Below, one piece after another: positions 1-9,401 of a stretch of 59,967 nucleotides of DNA. The notes beneath the pieces were generated by a model, which saw only the letters and a list, made by a program, of their open reading frames with translations, was not told the origin of the DNA and searched no databases. The first letter of the stretch is position 1, and each line of letters starts with the position of its first letter. The position numbers were made by a program, and so were the translations under genes. The stretch lies in contig UQSP01000007.1 in assembly GCA_900543755.1 (NCBI GenBank), positions 1-59,967 of the forward strand, read 5' to 3'. The DNA comes from an uncultured Eubacteriales bacterium (GTDB lineage Bacteria; Bacillota; Clostridia; Christensenellales; Pumilibacteraceae).

Positions 1-246
1 GTAATTTTATTGTACAAAAAATTTATGAAGAAAAAAATTGCGCTTAAAATTAAATTTTGCTTTAATCAAAATTCATGTAAGGCGGAAATATATAAAATCA
101 GCGATTTAAGACAACCCGACTTCGGTATTAGTAAAAAAGGAAGGTTTATTTAAGGCTGATTATCCTTTTATTTTCCTATGCGGATAAAAGAGAACTCCGC
201 TTTAAGCCTTGCTACCGAGAAATGGGAGTGCGCAAAAAATATTGCG

Positions 247-1728
247 TTACCTTGCCTTGGTGCGCGCGACTGCCTCTTCCCAGCCTAAAAGCATTTCTCT
301 TCTTTTTGCCTCGGGAACGGAGGGCCTGAATACGTTAAAATCAGAAGTGTTTTTTATTTCTTTCTCCGACGCAAAAAATCCGCACGCAAGTCCGGCAAGA
401 TATGCCGCGCCCAAAGCGGTGGTTTCTATTATTTCGGGTCGCCTTACTTCGGCAAACAGTATATCCGCCTGAAACTGCATCAGAAAGTCGTTTGCGCTTG
501 CCCCGCCGTCCACGTTAAGCGCAGTGACGTCTTCTTTAAGGTCGCGTTCCATCGCGTGCAGCACGTCGAAAACCTGATACGCAATGGCTTCAAGGGCGGC
601 GCGGACTATGTGTTCGCGACGGGTACCGCGCGTAATGCCCGTAATAAGACCGCGTGCGGTTTGGTCCCAGTGCGGAGCGCCCAAACCCACAAACGCGGGG
701 ACAAAGTAAACGCCTCCGCAGTCGTCCACGGCTCGCGCAAGTTTTTCGCTTTCCGCGGCGGAGGAAATAAGTTTCATCTCGTCCCTCAGCCACTGCACTA
801 CCGCGCCCCCCACAAACACGCTGCCCTCCAGGACGTAGTCGGGTTTATCGGTAAGCCCCGCCGCAAGGGAAGTGACCAAGCCGCGGGTGGACTCCACCGC
901 GACGGAGCCCGTGTTCATCAGTAAAAAACAACCCGTGCCGTAAGTGTTTTTTATGTCGCCTTTATTCCAGCATTTTTGCCCGAACAAAGCGCTTTGCTGG
1001 TCGCCTGCCAGCGCGCAAACGGGTATTTCTTCTCCGAAAAGAGTTTTTTCCGTAACTCCGTAGTCGTATCCCGAAGGCTTAACCTCGGGCAGCATGATTT
1101 CGGGCACGTCGAAAAGGGATAAAAGGTCTTTGTCCCATTCCATGGTGTGAATGTTGTAAAGCATGGTGCGTGACGCGTTTGTGTAATCCGTAGAGTGTAC
1201 TTTCAACCCCGAAAGTCTGTACAAAAGAAAACTGTCCACGGTGCCCGCAAGCAGCTCGCCTTTTCGGGCGCGTTCTCTCGCATCGGGGACAAAGTCAAGT
1301 ATCCATTTGATTTTGGAGGCGGAAAAATATGCGTCGCACATAAGTCCCGTTTTGGAGTAAATAATTGCTTCCTTTTCGCTGTTTTTAAGCTTTTCCATGA
1401 AAAGGGCGGTGCGTCTGCATTGCCATACGACCGCGTTGTAGACGGGCTTGCCCGTGGCTTTTTCCCACACCACTACGGTTTCGCGCTGGTTGGTTATGCC
1501 CATTGCGGCAATGTCCGCAGCGGTTAACCCGTTTTTTTCAAGCACGTCTTTTATGACGAATACCGCGCTTGAAAATATTTCTTCGGGGTCATGTTCCACC
1601 CAGCCGGAAGAAGGGTAGTACTGTTTTATCTCGCGCTGACTTTTATATAACAGTTTGCCTGCGCGGTCGAAAACACAGGCTCTTGTGCTGGTAGTACCCT
1701 GGTCAAGAGAAAGAACGTAATCCTTCAT
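247..1728 (-). CDS. glpK: Glycerol kinase
   Basis: Phosphorylates glycerol with ATP to sn-glycerol 3-phosphate in the cytoplasm. The 493-residue product has the usual length for GlpK. It opens with the FGGY-kinase phosphate loop SLDQGTTSTRA (about residues 7-17), followed by GITNQRET (about 78-85) and the adenosine-region motif AGDQQSALFGQ (about 241-251). The ATG is preceded by a GGGGGT ribosome site, and a TTGCTA-17-TATAAT promoter lies upstream on the minus strand. It stands alone here, with no glpF or glpD beside it. A GpsA-like dehydrogenase lies at 56707, but there is no reason to link the two. Substrate is assigned from family resemblance; other FGGY kinases are less likely. Confidence 0.96.
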   Translation of the reverse strand: MKDYVLSLDQGTTSTRACVFDRAGKLLYKSQREIKQYYPSSGWVEHDPEEIFSSAVFVIKDVLEKNGLTAADIAAMGITNQRETVVVWEKATGKPVYNAVVWQCRRTALFMEKLKNSEKEAIIYSKTGLMCDAYFSASKIKWILDFVPDARERARKGELLAGTVDSFLLYRLSGLKVHSTDYTNASRTMLYNIHTMEWDKDLLSLFDVPEIMLPEVKPSGYDYGVTEKTLFGEEIPVCALAGDQQSALFGQKCWNKGDIKNTYGTGCFLLMNTGSVAVESTRGLVTSLAAGLTDKPDYVLEGSVFVGGAVVQWLRDEMKLISSAAESEKLARAVDDCGGVYFVPAFVGLGAPHWDQTARGLITGITRGTRREHIVRAALEAIAYQVFDVLHAMERDLKEDVTALNVDGGASANDFLMQFQADILFAEVRRPEIIETTALGAAYLAGLACGFFASEKEIKNTSDFNVFRPSVPEAKRREMLLGWEEAVARTKAR

Positions 1729-1778
1729 TTCTTTACCCCCTTTTTTTTAAGCAGATATAAAAATCGTATTCTTTATGG

Positions 1779-1807
1779 ATTATAACACAACCCGCATCAA
1801 ATAGCAA
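1779..1807 (-). promoter_or_regulatory. glpK promoter
   Basis: On the minus strand there is TTGCTA (1802-1807) and TATAAT (1779-1784) with exactly 17 bases between them, about 50 bases upstream of the glpK start. The remaining glpK-spo0A interval (1729-2033, about 300 bases) is AT-rich and holds no other feature I can support. Confidence 0.65.
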
Positions 1808-2033
1808 CCGAGGCGCGTGTATAAACAGTGAAAAACGCGTCAAAAAATAATTAAAAACGCCCTTTTTCGATTAATTTAAGGATTTTTCTTATTCAGCGGT
1901 ACTCTAAAAAACGCACTTCGCTAAAGTAAATTAAAAAGCTACTTAAACCGACAAAAAATAATTTATATAACTTTGCGCTAACTTGTTTAAAAATGCGTAA
2001 TTTGATAAAATATTGTCAAAGTAAAGGAGGTTT

Positions 2034-2786
2034 GTGGAAATAATGAGGACAAGAATTTTATTGGTGGACGATGATGCGGAACTTCTTGAAAGGGAGAAAG
2101 AATTTTTTGCTTCCTGCTCCGATTACGAAGTCATAGGCACGGCGACAAACGGGCAGGACGCCGTAAATAAATTTAATCAGCTGGAGCCCGACGCTATGGT
2201 CATAGATATGCTTATGCCCGTAAAAGACGGTCTTTCCGTATTGGAAGAGGTGGATAAAAACGGTTGTAAAATCGTGGCGGTCAGCGGCATCGCGGGCGAG
2301 AGGTACGCTCAGACGGCTTTGGACGCGGGTGCGGATTACTACCTTATAAAGCCTTTCGGACTTAAAGAACTTAAAAAGAGAATCGACGGAATAAAAGCCG
2401 ATAAACCGCGCGTCAGACCTTACGGACAGACCGGCAAGGGCAGTCTGGAGCAAAGGATTACCGATATTTTCATGACGGTCGGCATACCCGCGCACATCAA
2501 AGGTTATCAGTTTCTCAGGGAAGCCATTAAAATGGCAATCGACAGCCCCGATATCATAAACAGCATCACCAAAAGGCTTTACCCCGAGGTGGCCGAGCGT
2601 TTCGAAACCAGCCCCTCGAAGGTGGAGCGTGCCATTCGTCACGCCATAGAGGTCGCCTGGAACAAGGGTAAGATAGAAAACATAAACTCCATCTTCGGAG
2701 TTAAAGTTTATTCCAGCACGGAAAAGCCCACCAACGGCGAATTCATTGCGCTTGTCGCGGACAAAATGTTGCTTGAAAGTCTGTAA
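2034..2786 (+). CDS. spo0A: Stage 0 sporulation protein A, response regulator
   Basis: Master transcription factor for entry into sporulation. Residues about 5-120 are a receiver domain: acidic pocket LVDDDAE, phospho-acceptor Asp in VIDMLMP and Lys in LIKPFG. The usual switch Thr is Ser here (VSGIAG). Residues about 140-250 are the Spo0A-specific effector domain, including the recognition helix SKVERAIRHAIEVAW and the C-terminal KPTNGEFIALVADK, which are diagnostic. Two starts are possible: GTG at 2034, only 3 bases after AAAGGAGG, or ATG at 2043, 12 bases after it. I think the ATG is more natural. Its presence places the host in the spore-forming Firmicutes lineage, although it does not prove that the cell sporulates. 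It is followed by a clear terminator. Confidence 0.95.
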   Translation: MEIMRTRILLVDDDAELLEREKEFFASCSDYEVIGTATNGQDAVNKFNQLEPDAMVIDMLMPVKDGLSVLEEVDKNGCKIVAVSGIAGERYAQTALDAGADYYLIKPFGLKELKKRIDGIKADKPRVRPYGQTGKGSLEQRITDIFMTVGIPAHIKGYQFLREAIKMAIDSPDIINSITKRLYPEVAERFETSPSKVERAIRHAIEVAWNKGKIENINSIFGVKVYSSTEKPTNGEFIALVADKMLLESL

Positions 2787-2806
2787 GAGATTTTTGACCG
2801 GTAAAT

Positions 2807-2846
2807 AAAGACGGTATAGGAAAATATTTTTCCGCCGTCTTTTTTT
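2807..2846 (+). terminator. spo0A terminator
   Basis: AAAGACGG (2807-2814) pairs with CCGTCTTT (2835-2842) and is followed by a T run, 20 bases after the spo0A stop. This is a Rho-independent terminator. Confidence 0.8.
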
Positions 2847-2946
2847 GTTGTGCTTTTGTTGATTTAAGACGGTAAAAGGGATATAATATGTTGGGCAAGC
2901 GGTATTTGTAGGTTAAAAAGGAAAAAAGCTTGCCGCACCGAAAAGC

Positions 2947-4065
2947 ATGAATAAATCTTATTACATAAAATCGTTTTTAAAAAACAATATAGTTGCCGTA
3001 ATAGCCTTTATTGCGGCGGTGATTTCGTGTTTCTTCGTTTTTCCCGATAAACAATATGCGGATTATTTCGACCTTAGGACCCTGATTTCGCTTTTCGGAA
3101 TGTCGGCAGTCATCGCCGCGCTTAAAAACCAGCGTTTTTTCCGTATTCTCGCGCGTAAGGTGATAAAAGTTTTCCGTTCGACCCGCTCCGCCGTCGCCGC
3201 GCTGGTTGCCATAACCTATATTGCTTCCATGCTTATCGCCAACGATATGGCTCTTCTGACCTTTCTGCCGCTGGGCTACTTTGTGCTGCACTCTGCGGAT
3301 AAGGAACAATATATGGCTTACACGTTCACCATGCAGACCGTTGCGGCAAACCTCGGCGGAATGCTTACTCCTTTCGGCAATCCGCAAAATCTGTACCTTT
3401 ACAACCGATTCAATATTCCCACGGGCGAATTTTTTTCCATAATGCTTGTACCCACTCTCTTTTCCGTACTGCTTATCGCGCTTTGCTGTATTTTCGTCCG
3501 CCGCGAACCCATCGAGGCAATTGAGGAAGCGGAATACAAACTCAATAAGCCCAAAACCGTCGTGTACTTTATTTTATTTGCATATATGATTCTGCTTGTA
3601 TTCCGCGTTGTCCCCGTGCTTACGGGACTGCTGGTAATTCCCGTTCTGCTTATTATTGACAGAAACGCGCTGATTAAGGTGGATTATTCGTTACTGTTCA
3701 CGTTTTGTATGTTCTTTATTTTTACGGGAAATCTTGCGCGTATAGAGGCGGTCGACGCTTTTTTCCGTATGCTGCTAGGCCGCAACGTGCTTCTTACGGG
3801 CGTAATAAGCTGCCAGCTTATAAGTAACGTTCCGTCCGCAGTGCTGCTTTCGGGCTTTACTTCCGACTACGCAAGACTGCTTGTTGCGGTAAATATCGGC
3901 GGCACGGGCACGCTTATTTCTTCCATGGCAAGTCTTATCTCTTTCAAAAGTTTTTCCCTTTACAAACCCCGCGAAAGAGTGAAGTATCTCATGATTAACG
4001 CCGCGGTAAACTTTTCTTTTCTGATTGTGCTTACCGTTTTTTGCCTTTTCGTCCCATTTTGGTAA
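2947..4065 (+). CDS. Ion-transporter-superfamily (CitMHS/ArsB/NhaD-like) permease
   Basis: Integral membrane protein of 372 residues with about ten hydrophobic segments. The re-entrant-loop motif LTPFGNPQNLYLY (about residues 139-151) and a second SNVPSAVLLSGF near the C-terminus (about 290-301) are the two inverted half motifs typical of the citrate/arsenite/Na+ antiporter superfamily (PF03600-like). This suggests secondary transport of an anion or Na+/H+ exchange. The substrate cannot be read from the sequence: no ars or cit genes are adjacent. The start is ATG with a poor ribosome site. It is a single-gene unit flanked by terminators. Confidence 0.7.
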   Translation: MNKSYYIKSFLKNNIVAVIAFIAAVISCFFVFPDKQYADYFDLRTLISLFGMSAVIAALKNQRFFRILARKVIKVFRSTRSAVAALVAITYIASMLIANDMALLTFLPLGYFVLHSADKEQYMAYTFTMQTVAANLGGMLTPFGNPQNLYLYNRFNIPTGEFFSIMLVPTLFSVLLIALCCIFVRREPIEAIEEAEYKLNKPKTVVYFILFAYMILLVFRVVPVLTGLLVIPVLLIIDRNALIKVDYSLLFTFCMFFIFTGNLARIEAVDAFFRMLLGRNVLLTGVISCQLISNVPSAVLLSGFTSDYARLLVAVNIGGTGTLISSMASLISFKSFSLYKPRERVKYLMINAAVNFSFLIVLTVFCLFVPFW

Positions 4066-4215
4066 TGTTCTTTCGTGGATTTTGAGTCGGCAACGATTAT
4101 CGGAATTCTGACGTTGTTGTAAAAATACGTTTCGTTTAGCCGAAATTTTCCGCAACGAGGGCGTTTCGGCGTTTTATTTCCGGGTTTTAATATTTATTAA
4201 ACGAAAATTTTCCGC

Positions 4216-4247
4216 AAAAAAAAATCGGTCAGAACGGCCGTTTTTTT
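4216..4247 (+). terminator. Rho-independent terminator downstream of permease
   Basis: A-run, CGGTC, loop, GGCCG, then seven T (4216-4247), in the 324-base interval before degV. It is placed 150 bases beyond the permease stop. Confidence 0.55.
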
Positions 4248-4307
4248 ATATTATAAAAGAATTTTTCGGTTTTGTATTGTTTTTTATCGTGTTAAAGTCG
4301 CTTTCGG

Positions 4308-4336
4308 TTGCATTTTTTTCGAAAAAATGTTAAAAT
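4308..4336 (+). promoter_or_regulatory. degV promoter
   Basis: TTGCAT (4308-4313), 17 bases, TAAAAT (4331-4336), 54 bases before the degV start. It matches the sigma-A pattern seen repeatedly in this window. Confidence 0.55.
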
Positions 4337-4389
4337 AACCGACGTCTTATCCTTTAGAAGGATAAAGTACTTTTTCGGGAGAAAGAAAA

Positions 4390-5253
4390 ATGAAAAAGGT
4401 AGCGGTAGTTACGGACAGTAACAGCGGAATTACTCAGGCGGAGGCGGCCGTACTCGGCATATCTGTGCTTCCCATGCCGTTTTATATTGACGGAAAACTG
4501 TATTTCGAGGACGTTAACATGACTCAGGAGCAGTTTTACGACGCTCTTAAATCAGACGCGGAAATTCATACTTCTCAGCCTTCCCCCAGGGACGTGACCG
4601 ATTTGTGGGACAAAACGCTTGAGTCTTACGACGAGCTTGTGTATATTCCCATGTCGAGCGGACTCAGCGGCTCATGCGAGAGTGCGTGTATATTAAGCCG
4701 CGAATACAACGGAAGAGTGGAGGTCGTGGACAATCAGAGGATATCCGTCACCCAGCGGCAGTCCGTGCTTGACGCGATTAAAATGGCGTCGCAGGGCTTA
4801 TCCGCTAAAGAGATTAAGGACGCCCTTGTCGAAAACAAGATGAATTCCAGCATTTACATCACTGTCGAAACGCTTAAATATCTCAAAAAAGGCGGCAGAA
4901 TAACCCCCGTCGCCGCCGCCATAGGCACTCTTTTGAATATTAAACCCGTTTTGCAGATTCAGGGCGAAAAACTTGACGCGTACAGCAAGGTCCGCGGCAA
5001 AAAAGCGGCGCGCGGCGTCATGATAAAAGCAATGAAGAAAGACCTTGAAAAAAGATTTTCCGAGGCGGTGAAGAACGGTAAGCTTAAAATGGCACTCGCG
5101 TTTTCGGGCAACCCCGAAGAAGCCGAGGACTGGAAAAAAGAGTGCGAAGCGGCTTTCCCCAATTTCGAATTCTTCCTCGCCCCGCTGTCATTAAGCGTTT
5201 CCTGTCACATCGGACACGGCGCGCTTGCAATTGCGTGCGCTGTCGAGCAGTAA
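4390..5253 (+). CDS. DegV family fatty-acid-binding protein
   Basis: DegV/FakB-type proteins bind a fatty acid and present it to the kinase FakA for phosphorylation, feeding host or recycled fatty acids into phospholipid synthesis. The 287-residue product is typical in length. It carries the N-terminal TDSNSGIT motif (residues 8-15), the TSQPSPRDV fatty-acid-contact motif (about 58-66), MSSGLSGSCESA (about 92-103) and the C-terminal domain ending with SCHIGHGALAIA. The start ATG follows GGGAGAAAG. No fakA gene is nearby. Several paralogues per genome are usual, so the lipid preference is unknown. Confidence 0.92.
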   Translation: MKKVAVVTDSNSGITQAEAAVLGISVLPMPFYIDGKLYFEDVNMTQEQFYDALKSDAEIHTSQPSPRDVTDLWDKTLESYDELVYIPMSSGLSGSCESACILSREYNGRVEVVDNQRISVTQRQSVLDAIKMASQGLSAKEIKDALVENKMNSSIYITVETLKYLKKGGRITPVAAAIGTLLNIKPVLQIQGEKLDAYSKVRGKKAARGVMIKAMKKDLEKRFSEAVKNGKLKMALAFSGNPEEAEDWKKECEAAFPNFEFFLAPLSLSVSCHIGHGALAIACAVEQ

Positions 5254-5775
5254 GTTCTCTTTAAGTCGGCCTAAGGCAAAAATCGTCACAAACCGAATAT
5301 TTATCTAAAAGGCTGCAAAAACAATATATAATATTTTTTATGCGCACAAACCGCTTTTTTCTTAACGTAAAAGGTTTCGGCGGCGGAAGAATTTTTGGAC
5401 GAAGTGACAGCGTAACAGTTTACTTTACTTTACTTTACTTTACGCAAAAAAGCCGAATTTCAATAGTTTTTTACAACCAACAGACAATTCCGTACTTTTT
5501 CCTGCATTGCTTTATAAAAAATCGGATATTATAATTTTACAGGGTTTTTATGCGGCGTTGTTTTGATTTTACCAATTTTCATGCCGCAGAAAAGTTAACA
5601 ATGACAACGCATTTTTCGTTTTACGGATATTAATACGGCAATAATCATTTTCAGGAACAAAAAAACCGACAGAAGCGAACTTGTCGGTTTTAATTTTGTC
5701 AGGGATTAACTTTGATTTTTACTCCGTGTGCGTCATATAAAAACGCGGGCAGACGAAAAATTCGGTTTATAAGCG
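5254..5775. other. Gene-free interval with TTTAC repeat and bidirectional hairpin
   Basis: 522 bases without a credible gene. It contains five perfect tandem copies of TTTAC (5419-5443) and a hairpin AAAACCGACA...TGTCGGTTTT (5662-5671/5682-5691) that could terminate transcription from either side. A 64-codon open frame at 5340-5534 has no ribosome site and crosses the repeat; I do not call it a gene. Confidence 0.6.
5662..5691. terminator. Bidirectional terminator
   Basis: Ten-base inverted arms AAAACCGACA (5662-5671) and TGTCGGTTTT (5682-5691), with an A run before and a T run after. It serves the minus-strand regulator at 5776 and possibly degV. Confidence 0.65.
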
Positions 5776-6222
5776 TCAAGGAACGTTTGTCCTGCCCAAA
5801 AGAAAGTCCACCGAGCAATCGAAAATTTCGGACAGCTTTATCATCGCCTCGATTTTAGGCAGGCGTTTCATGTCTTTCCATTTGGAAACGGCGGAAGTGC
5901 CCATTCCGCATTCCTTGGCGATGCGGTAGGAGGTTATGCCCTCGGGCAACTGAAGAAAGGAAATTCTTTTGATGAATTTTTCCTTGCTTCCGCTGCGGAT
6001 AATGCTTTTGTCGCTTTTCAGCCCCAGAAGATAGTCTACGGAAACGTTCATGTAATCGGCAAGTTTCACAAGCGCTTTTGTGGAAGGCATCTGCCGCTGA
6101 TAAAGCCAGTTGTTTACCGCGGTTTTGTTGCACCCGGAAGCCTCGGCGAGTTTATAGGATTTCATACCGTGCTCGTCGAGATATTTTTTTATTGCAACGC
6201 TTATGTAGTAGGAAGTTTCCAA
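5776..6222 (-). CDS. Tandem-HTH XRE-family transcriptional regulator
   Basis: A 148-residue protein consisting of two similar Cro/CI helix-turn-helix domains joined by a short basic linker. Domain 1 (about 10-66) contains SYKLAEASGCNKTAVNNWL and ends in VSVDYLLGL. Domain 2 (about 93-146) contains SYRIAKECGMGTSAVSKW and ends in CSVDFLLGR. The repeated D(Y/F)LLG ends show internal duplication. No ligand or oligomerisation domain is visible, so it probably binds DNA with both halves, like a covalent dimer. It points away from dnaX, and its own promoter region overlaps the upstream region of dnaX. Target unknown. Confidence 0.8.
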   Translation of the reverse strand: METSYYISVAIKKYLDEHGMKSYKLAEASGCNKTAVNNWLYQRQMPSTKALVKLADYMNVSVDYLLGLKSDKSIIRSGSKEKFIKRISFLQLPEGITSYRIAKECGMGTSAVSKWKDMKRLPKIEAMIKLSEIFDCSVDFLLGRTNVP

Positions 6223-6384
6223 AAAACCTGTTCCGCCCCGATCAGATAATGGTTTGTTTTTATAAGTGTAACATAAATTAAGCGTTTTTTCAACAATTTA
6301 CGCGCGTTTTACGTAAAAGAAAATTTTGTAACTTTCCGCTTTGCTCGTTAATAAGGCCACATTCTTAAAAAGAGAGTCAATTCT

Positions 6385-6413
6385 TTGACAAAACAAGCGT
6401 ATTTGGTTATAAT
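6385..6413 (+). promoter_or_regulatory. dnaX promoter
   Basis: Consensus TTGACA (6385-6390) and TATAAT (6408-6413) with 17 bases between, ending 25 bases before the dnaX ATG. This is one of the strongest predicted promoters in the window. Confidence 0.85.
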
Positions 6414-6438
6414 TTATCTTGAGAGGAAATAAAGAAAA

Positions 6439-7983
6439 ATGCCCGCATTATACAGAAAATACCGCCCCAAAGTTTTCGGGGACGTCATAGAGCAGCAGCA
6501 TATTACGCGCACGCTTATAAACCAGGTAAAATCGGGACACATTACGCACGCTTATCTGTTTACGGGCAGCCGCGGTACCGGTAAAACCACCTGCGCGCGC
6601 ATATTCGCCCGCGCCGTAAACTGTCTTAATCCCGTGGACGGCTCTCCCTGCGGAAAATGCAAGACTTGTCTTGCTCTTTCGGGCAACGACAACATCGATA
6701 TCGTGGAGCTGGACGCCGCCTCCAACAACGGCGTGGATCAGATTCGCGAAATCGTGGAAAACGTGCAGTATCCGCCCGTTGCCGGTAAGTACAAAGTCTA
6801 TATCGTGGACGAGGTTCATATGCTTTCCGCTTCAGCCTTCAACGCGCTTTTGAAAACTTTGGAGGAGCCTCCCGCTCACGCGGTATTCATTCTTGCCACT
6901 ACCGAGGTGCACAAACTGCCCGCCACCGTTTTGTCGCGCTGCATGAGGTTCGATTTCAGACTAGTGGGCAAAAACTCGCTTAAGGATTATCTTAAAAAAG
7001 TCTATGCCGCGGAGGGCGTAAGGGCGGAAGAAGAGGCACTTGACCTCATCGCAACCGCTGCGGAAGGCTCGGTTCGCGATATGCTTTCCGTTGCCGACAG
7101 ATGCATGAACTTTTCGTCCGACCTTACTTACAAAGACGTTCTCGAGGTGCTGGGCTCGGGCGGCAGGGAAAGTACCCGCGCTCTTTTCAACGCGGTGGCT
7201 TTATCCGATACGGCGGCTATTCTTTCAACGGTGGACAAACTTTGCGCCGAGGGGAAAAGCGTCGGGGTTATAGCCAAAGACGTTTGTTCTTACGCGCGCG
7301 ACGTGCTTGTGCTTAAAGCCTCGCCTTCGGCAAGCGTAACCGCTTCACGCGAGGACGTCAGGATAATGAAAGAAGAAGCGGAGAAATATTCGGTGGAACT
7401 TCTGGTGTCCGTTATAAACGTCTTTTCGTCGGTGGACGCGGAAATCAGATATTCGGTAAGTCCGCGCGTGGTGCTGGAGTGCGCTGCGCTCAGGGCGGCA
7501 AAACTTGCGGTTACCGACCTTTCTTCGATAGAAGAACGTCTTACGCGCCTTGAAAGACGGCTTACAGAAGATGGCGTCAAGGCTTTTGCGGCGTCTGACG
7601 AAAAAACCGCGAACTCGGAGCGCGTACCCAAGACGCACGCGCCCGTTAAATCGGAGACGGATAAGCCCATGGACGCAAGAAGCGTGTGGGGAAGATTGCT
7701 TACCTATTTCCGCCTTAACGAGTCAGCCGCTTCCTTCTCTCTTTTGAGCAACGTGACGGACGTAGAGGTGCGCGGCGACAAGCTTATCGTTTGGGCGGCG
7801 CCTGACAGCTTTTTGCGGCTCAGCGACGATGAAATGACGGGGGCAATCACCCGAGCGCTCGATTACGACGGTGCGCCCTACAAGCTTACGGTCAACAAAA
7901 AATCGGGCGGCGTGGACATGGACAGCGAAATCGCGCGCATCAAAAAGATGATAGGCGACGCTAAACTCAACATAAAAAAATAA
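6439..7983 (+). CDS. dnaX: DNA polymerase III subunit gamma/tau
   Basis: Motor of the replicative clamp loader. The AAA+ module has Walker A GSRGTGKTT (about residues 44-52), a four-Cys zinc site (CLNPVDGSPCGKCKTC, about 64-79), Walker B YIVDEVHML and the SRC sensor motif LSRCMRFDF (about 167-175). A clamp-loader lid and collar follow. After about residue 370 there is a charged linker and a C-terminal domain of roughly 100 residues. At 514 residues it is a little shorter than Bacillus subtilis DnaX. It is first of the conserved dnaX-ybaB-recR cluster. ATG start with AGAGGA upstream. Confidence 0.96.
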   Translation: MPALYRKYRPKVFGDVIEQQHITRTLINQVKSGHITHAYLFTGSRGTGKTTCARIFARAVNCLNPVDGSPCGKCKTCLALSGNDNIDIVELDAASNNGVDQIREIVENVQYPPVAGKYKVYIVDEVHMLSASAFNALLKTLEEPPAHAVFILATTEVHKLPATVLSRCMRFDFRLVGKNSLKDYLKKVYAAEGVRAEEEALDLIATAAEGSVRDMLSVADRCMNFSSDLTYKDVLEVLGSGGRESTRALFNAVALSDTAAILSTVDKLCAEGKSVGVIAKDVCSYARDVLVLKASPSASVTASREDVRIMKEEAEKYSVELLVSVINVFSSVDAEIRYSVSPRVVLECAALRAAKLAVTDLSSIEERLTRLERRLTEDGVKAFAASDEKTANSERVPKTHAPVKSETDKPMDARSVWGRLLTYFRLNESAASFSLLSNVTDVEVRGDKLIVWAAPDSFLRLSDDEMTGAITRALDYDGAPYKLTVNKKSGGVDMDSEIARIKKMIGDAKLNIKK

Positions 7984-8211
7984 CGAAGAATTTTTTCGGC
8001 GCAAATAAGTGGTACTTATAAACGGTTTTAAAGCGTCTTTTCGCAATTTTAAGTTTATTTTATTATATAATAGTAACGTTCTTTTTTATTTCGGCCGAAA
8101 ATTTTTATACAAAGAACAAGACGAATTTTTTGTCTTAAACGCAATTAATTTTCAGTCGGAAGACTTACGCAATTCAATTTTATAGAAATAAAACAAAAGG
8201 AGATTTTACAA

Positions 8212-8541
8212 ATGGCATACGGGTCAAGAGGCGGTTTCGGTATGGGCGGCATGAACATGCAGGCAATGATGAAACAGGCGCAAAAACTGCAGGAACAGGT
8301 TAAACAGGCTCAGGAAGAAATCAAAAACACCACCGTTGAAGGCAGCGCGGGCGGAATGGTTACCGTAACCATGACGGGCGACAAGCGCGTTACCGCCGTT
8401 TCGATTAAGCCCGAAGCGGTCGACCCCGACGACGTGGAAATGCTTGAAGACCTTATCGTGGCGGCGTTTAACGCGGCGGCGGAAGAGGCGGACGCATTAA
8501 GCGCGCGACTGATGCCTGCGGGCGTGGGAAACATGCTTTGA
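8212..8541 (+). CDS. ybaB: YbaB/EbfC family nucleoid-associated protein
   Basis: Small dimeric DNA-binding protein (109 residues), almost always found between dnaX and recR as here. A Gly/Met-rich start is followed by a long helix (MMKQAQKLQEQVKQAQEEI, about 21-39). The beta hairpin core follows (SAGGMVTVTMTGDKRVTAVSI), then a C-terminal helix rich in Ala. ATG preceded by AAGGAG. The stop is 4 bases from the recR start, so the two are cotranscribed. Confidence 0.93.
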   Translation: MAYGSRGGFGMGGMNMQAMMKQAQKLQEQVKQAQEEIKNTTVEGSAGGMVTVTMTGDKRVTAVSIKPEAVDPDDVEMLEDLIVAAFNAAAEEADALSARLMPAGVGNML

Positions 8542-8545
8542 TTTT

Positions 8546-9130
8546 ATGAAACAGCCCGAGTCAATTCAGAAACTGATTAACAGTTTTTCTCTGCTTCCCG
8601 GGGTGGGGCAAAAGACCGCGCAGCGTTACGCTTACGCGGTTATCGGCATGGATAAAGAGTCCGCTGCGGATTTTGCCTCTTCCATATCGGACGTCAAGGA
8701 AAAAATCAGGTTTTGCTCCGTCTGCGGTAATTTTACCGAGGACGACGTTTGCGATATCTGTAAAAGCCGCGACCACGGCGTTATCTGCGTGGTTTCTGAC
8801 CCGAGGGATATTCTGTCGCTGGAACGCGTTGCGGGCAGGACTTTCGTCTATCACGTCCTGGGCGGTACTCTTAATCCTCTTGAAGGAAAGGGCCCGGACG
8901 ACCTTAACATCAAGCAGCTTCTTAAACGTCTGGACGGCGTAAGAGAGGTCATTATTGCCACCAATCCCGACGTGGAGGGGGAGGCCACCGCCGTGTATCT
9001 TGCAAGACTGTTAAAGCCCATGGGCATAAAAGTCACGCGTATAGCGCAGGGTATAAGTATGGGCAGCGAAATAGAGTACGCAGACGAAGTGACGCTTTCA
9101 CGCGCGCTCGAGTCGCGTACCGAAATCTGA
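8546..9130 (+). CDS. recR: Recombination mediator RecR
   Basis: Works with RecO and RecF to load RecA onto single-stranded gaps. The 194 residues match the family length. An N-terminal helix-hairpin-helix (LLPGVGQKTAQRYA, about 17-30) is followed by a Cys4 zinc finger (CSVCGNFTEDDVCDIC, about 57-72). A TOPRIM domain beginning VICVVSDPRDI follows, then the C-terminal RIAQGISMGSEIEYADEVTL segment typical of RecR. Start is 4 bases after ybaB. The 270 bases that follow hold no gene, only the promoter of the exopolysaccharide operon. Confidence 0.96.
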   Translation: MKQPESIQKLINSFSLLPGVGQKTAQRYAYAVIGMDKESAADFASSISDVKEKIRFCSVCGNFTEDDVCDICKSRDHGVICVVSDPRDILSLERVAGRTFVYHVLGGTLNPLEGKGPDDLNIKQLLKRLDGVREVIIATNPDVEGEATAVYLARLLKPMGIKVTRIAQGISMGSEIEYADEVTLSRALESRTEI

Positions 9131-9331
9131 AGTCCGCGAAGAAAGTAAAGCTTTGTTTGGTATAGATGCGGCTTTTTATTTTTCGGGTTTAAGCGCCGGC
9201 GCTTTAAGCAAGGTTAACTAAAAGCGTTTAAGGCGAAAATCGGTAATTTTGCGCTTATTGAGAAACGGGCAGCTTCGGTAAGCGGTTGATTTTTTCAAAA
9301 CCGAACGGTAAAACAAAGCGCTTAATTTAAC

Positions 9332-9359
9332 TTGCTTGCACATATTAAAAACGTATAAT
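9332..9359 (+). promoter_or_regulatory. Exopolysaccharide operon promoter
   Basis: TTGCTT (9332-9337), 16 bases, TATAAT (9354-9359). A start codon upstream at 9336 would lie inside this promoter, which supports the GTG at 9402 as the true start of the first gene. Confidence 0.6.
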
Positions 9360-9401
9360 AAAATCATAATAATACGTGTTAAATTATCAGGGTATAAAGA
9401 A

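Noticed and set aside
5340..5534. 64-codon frame across the TTTAC repeat
   Set aside because: No ribosome site, low-complexity composition and dependence on the repeat.
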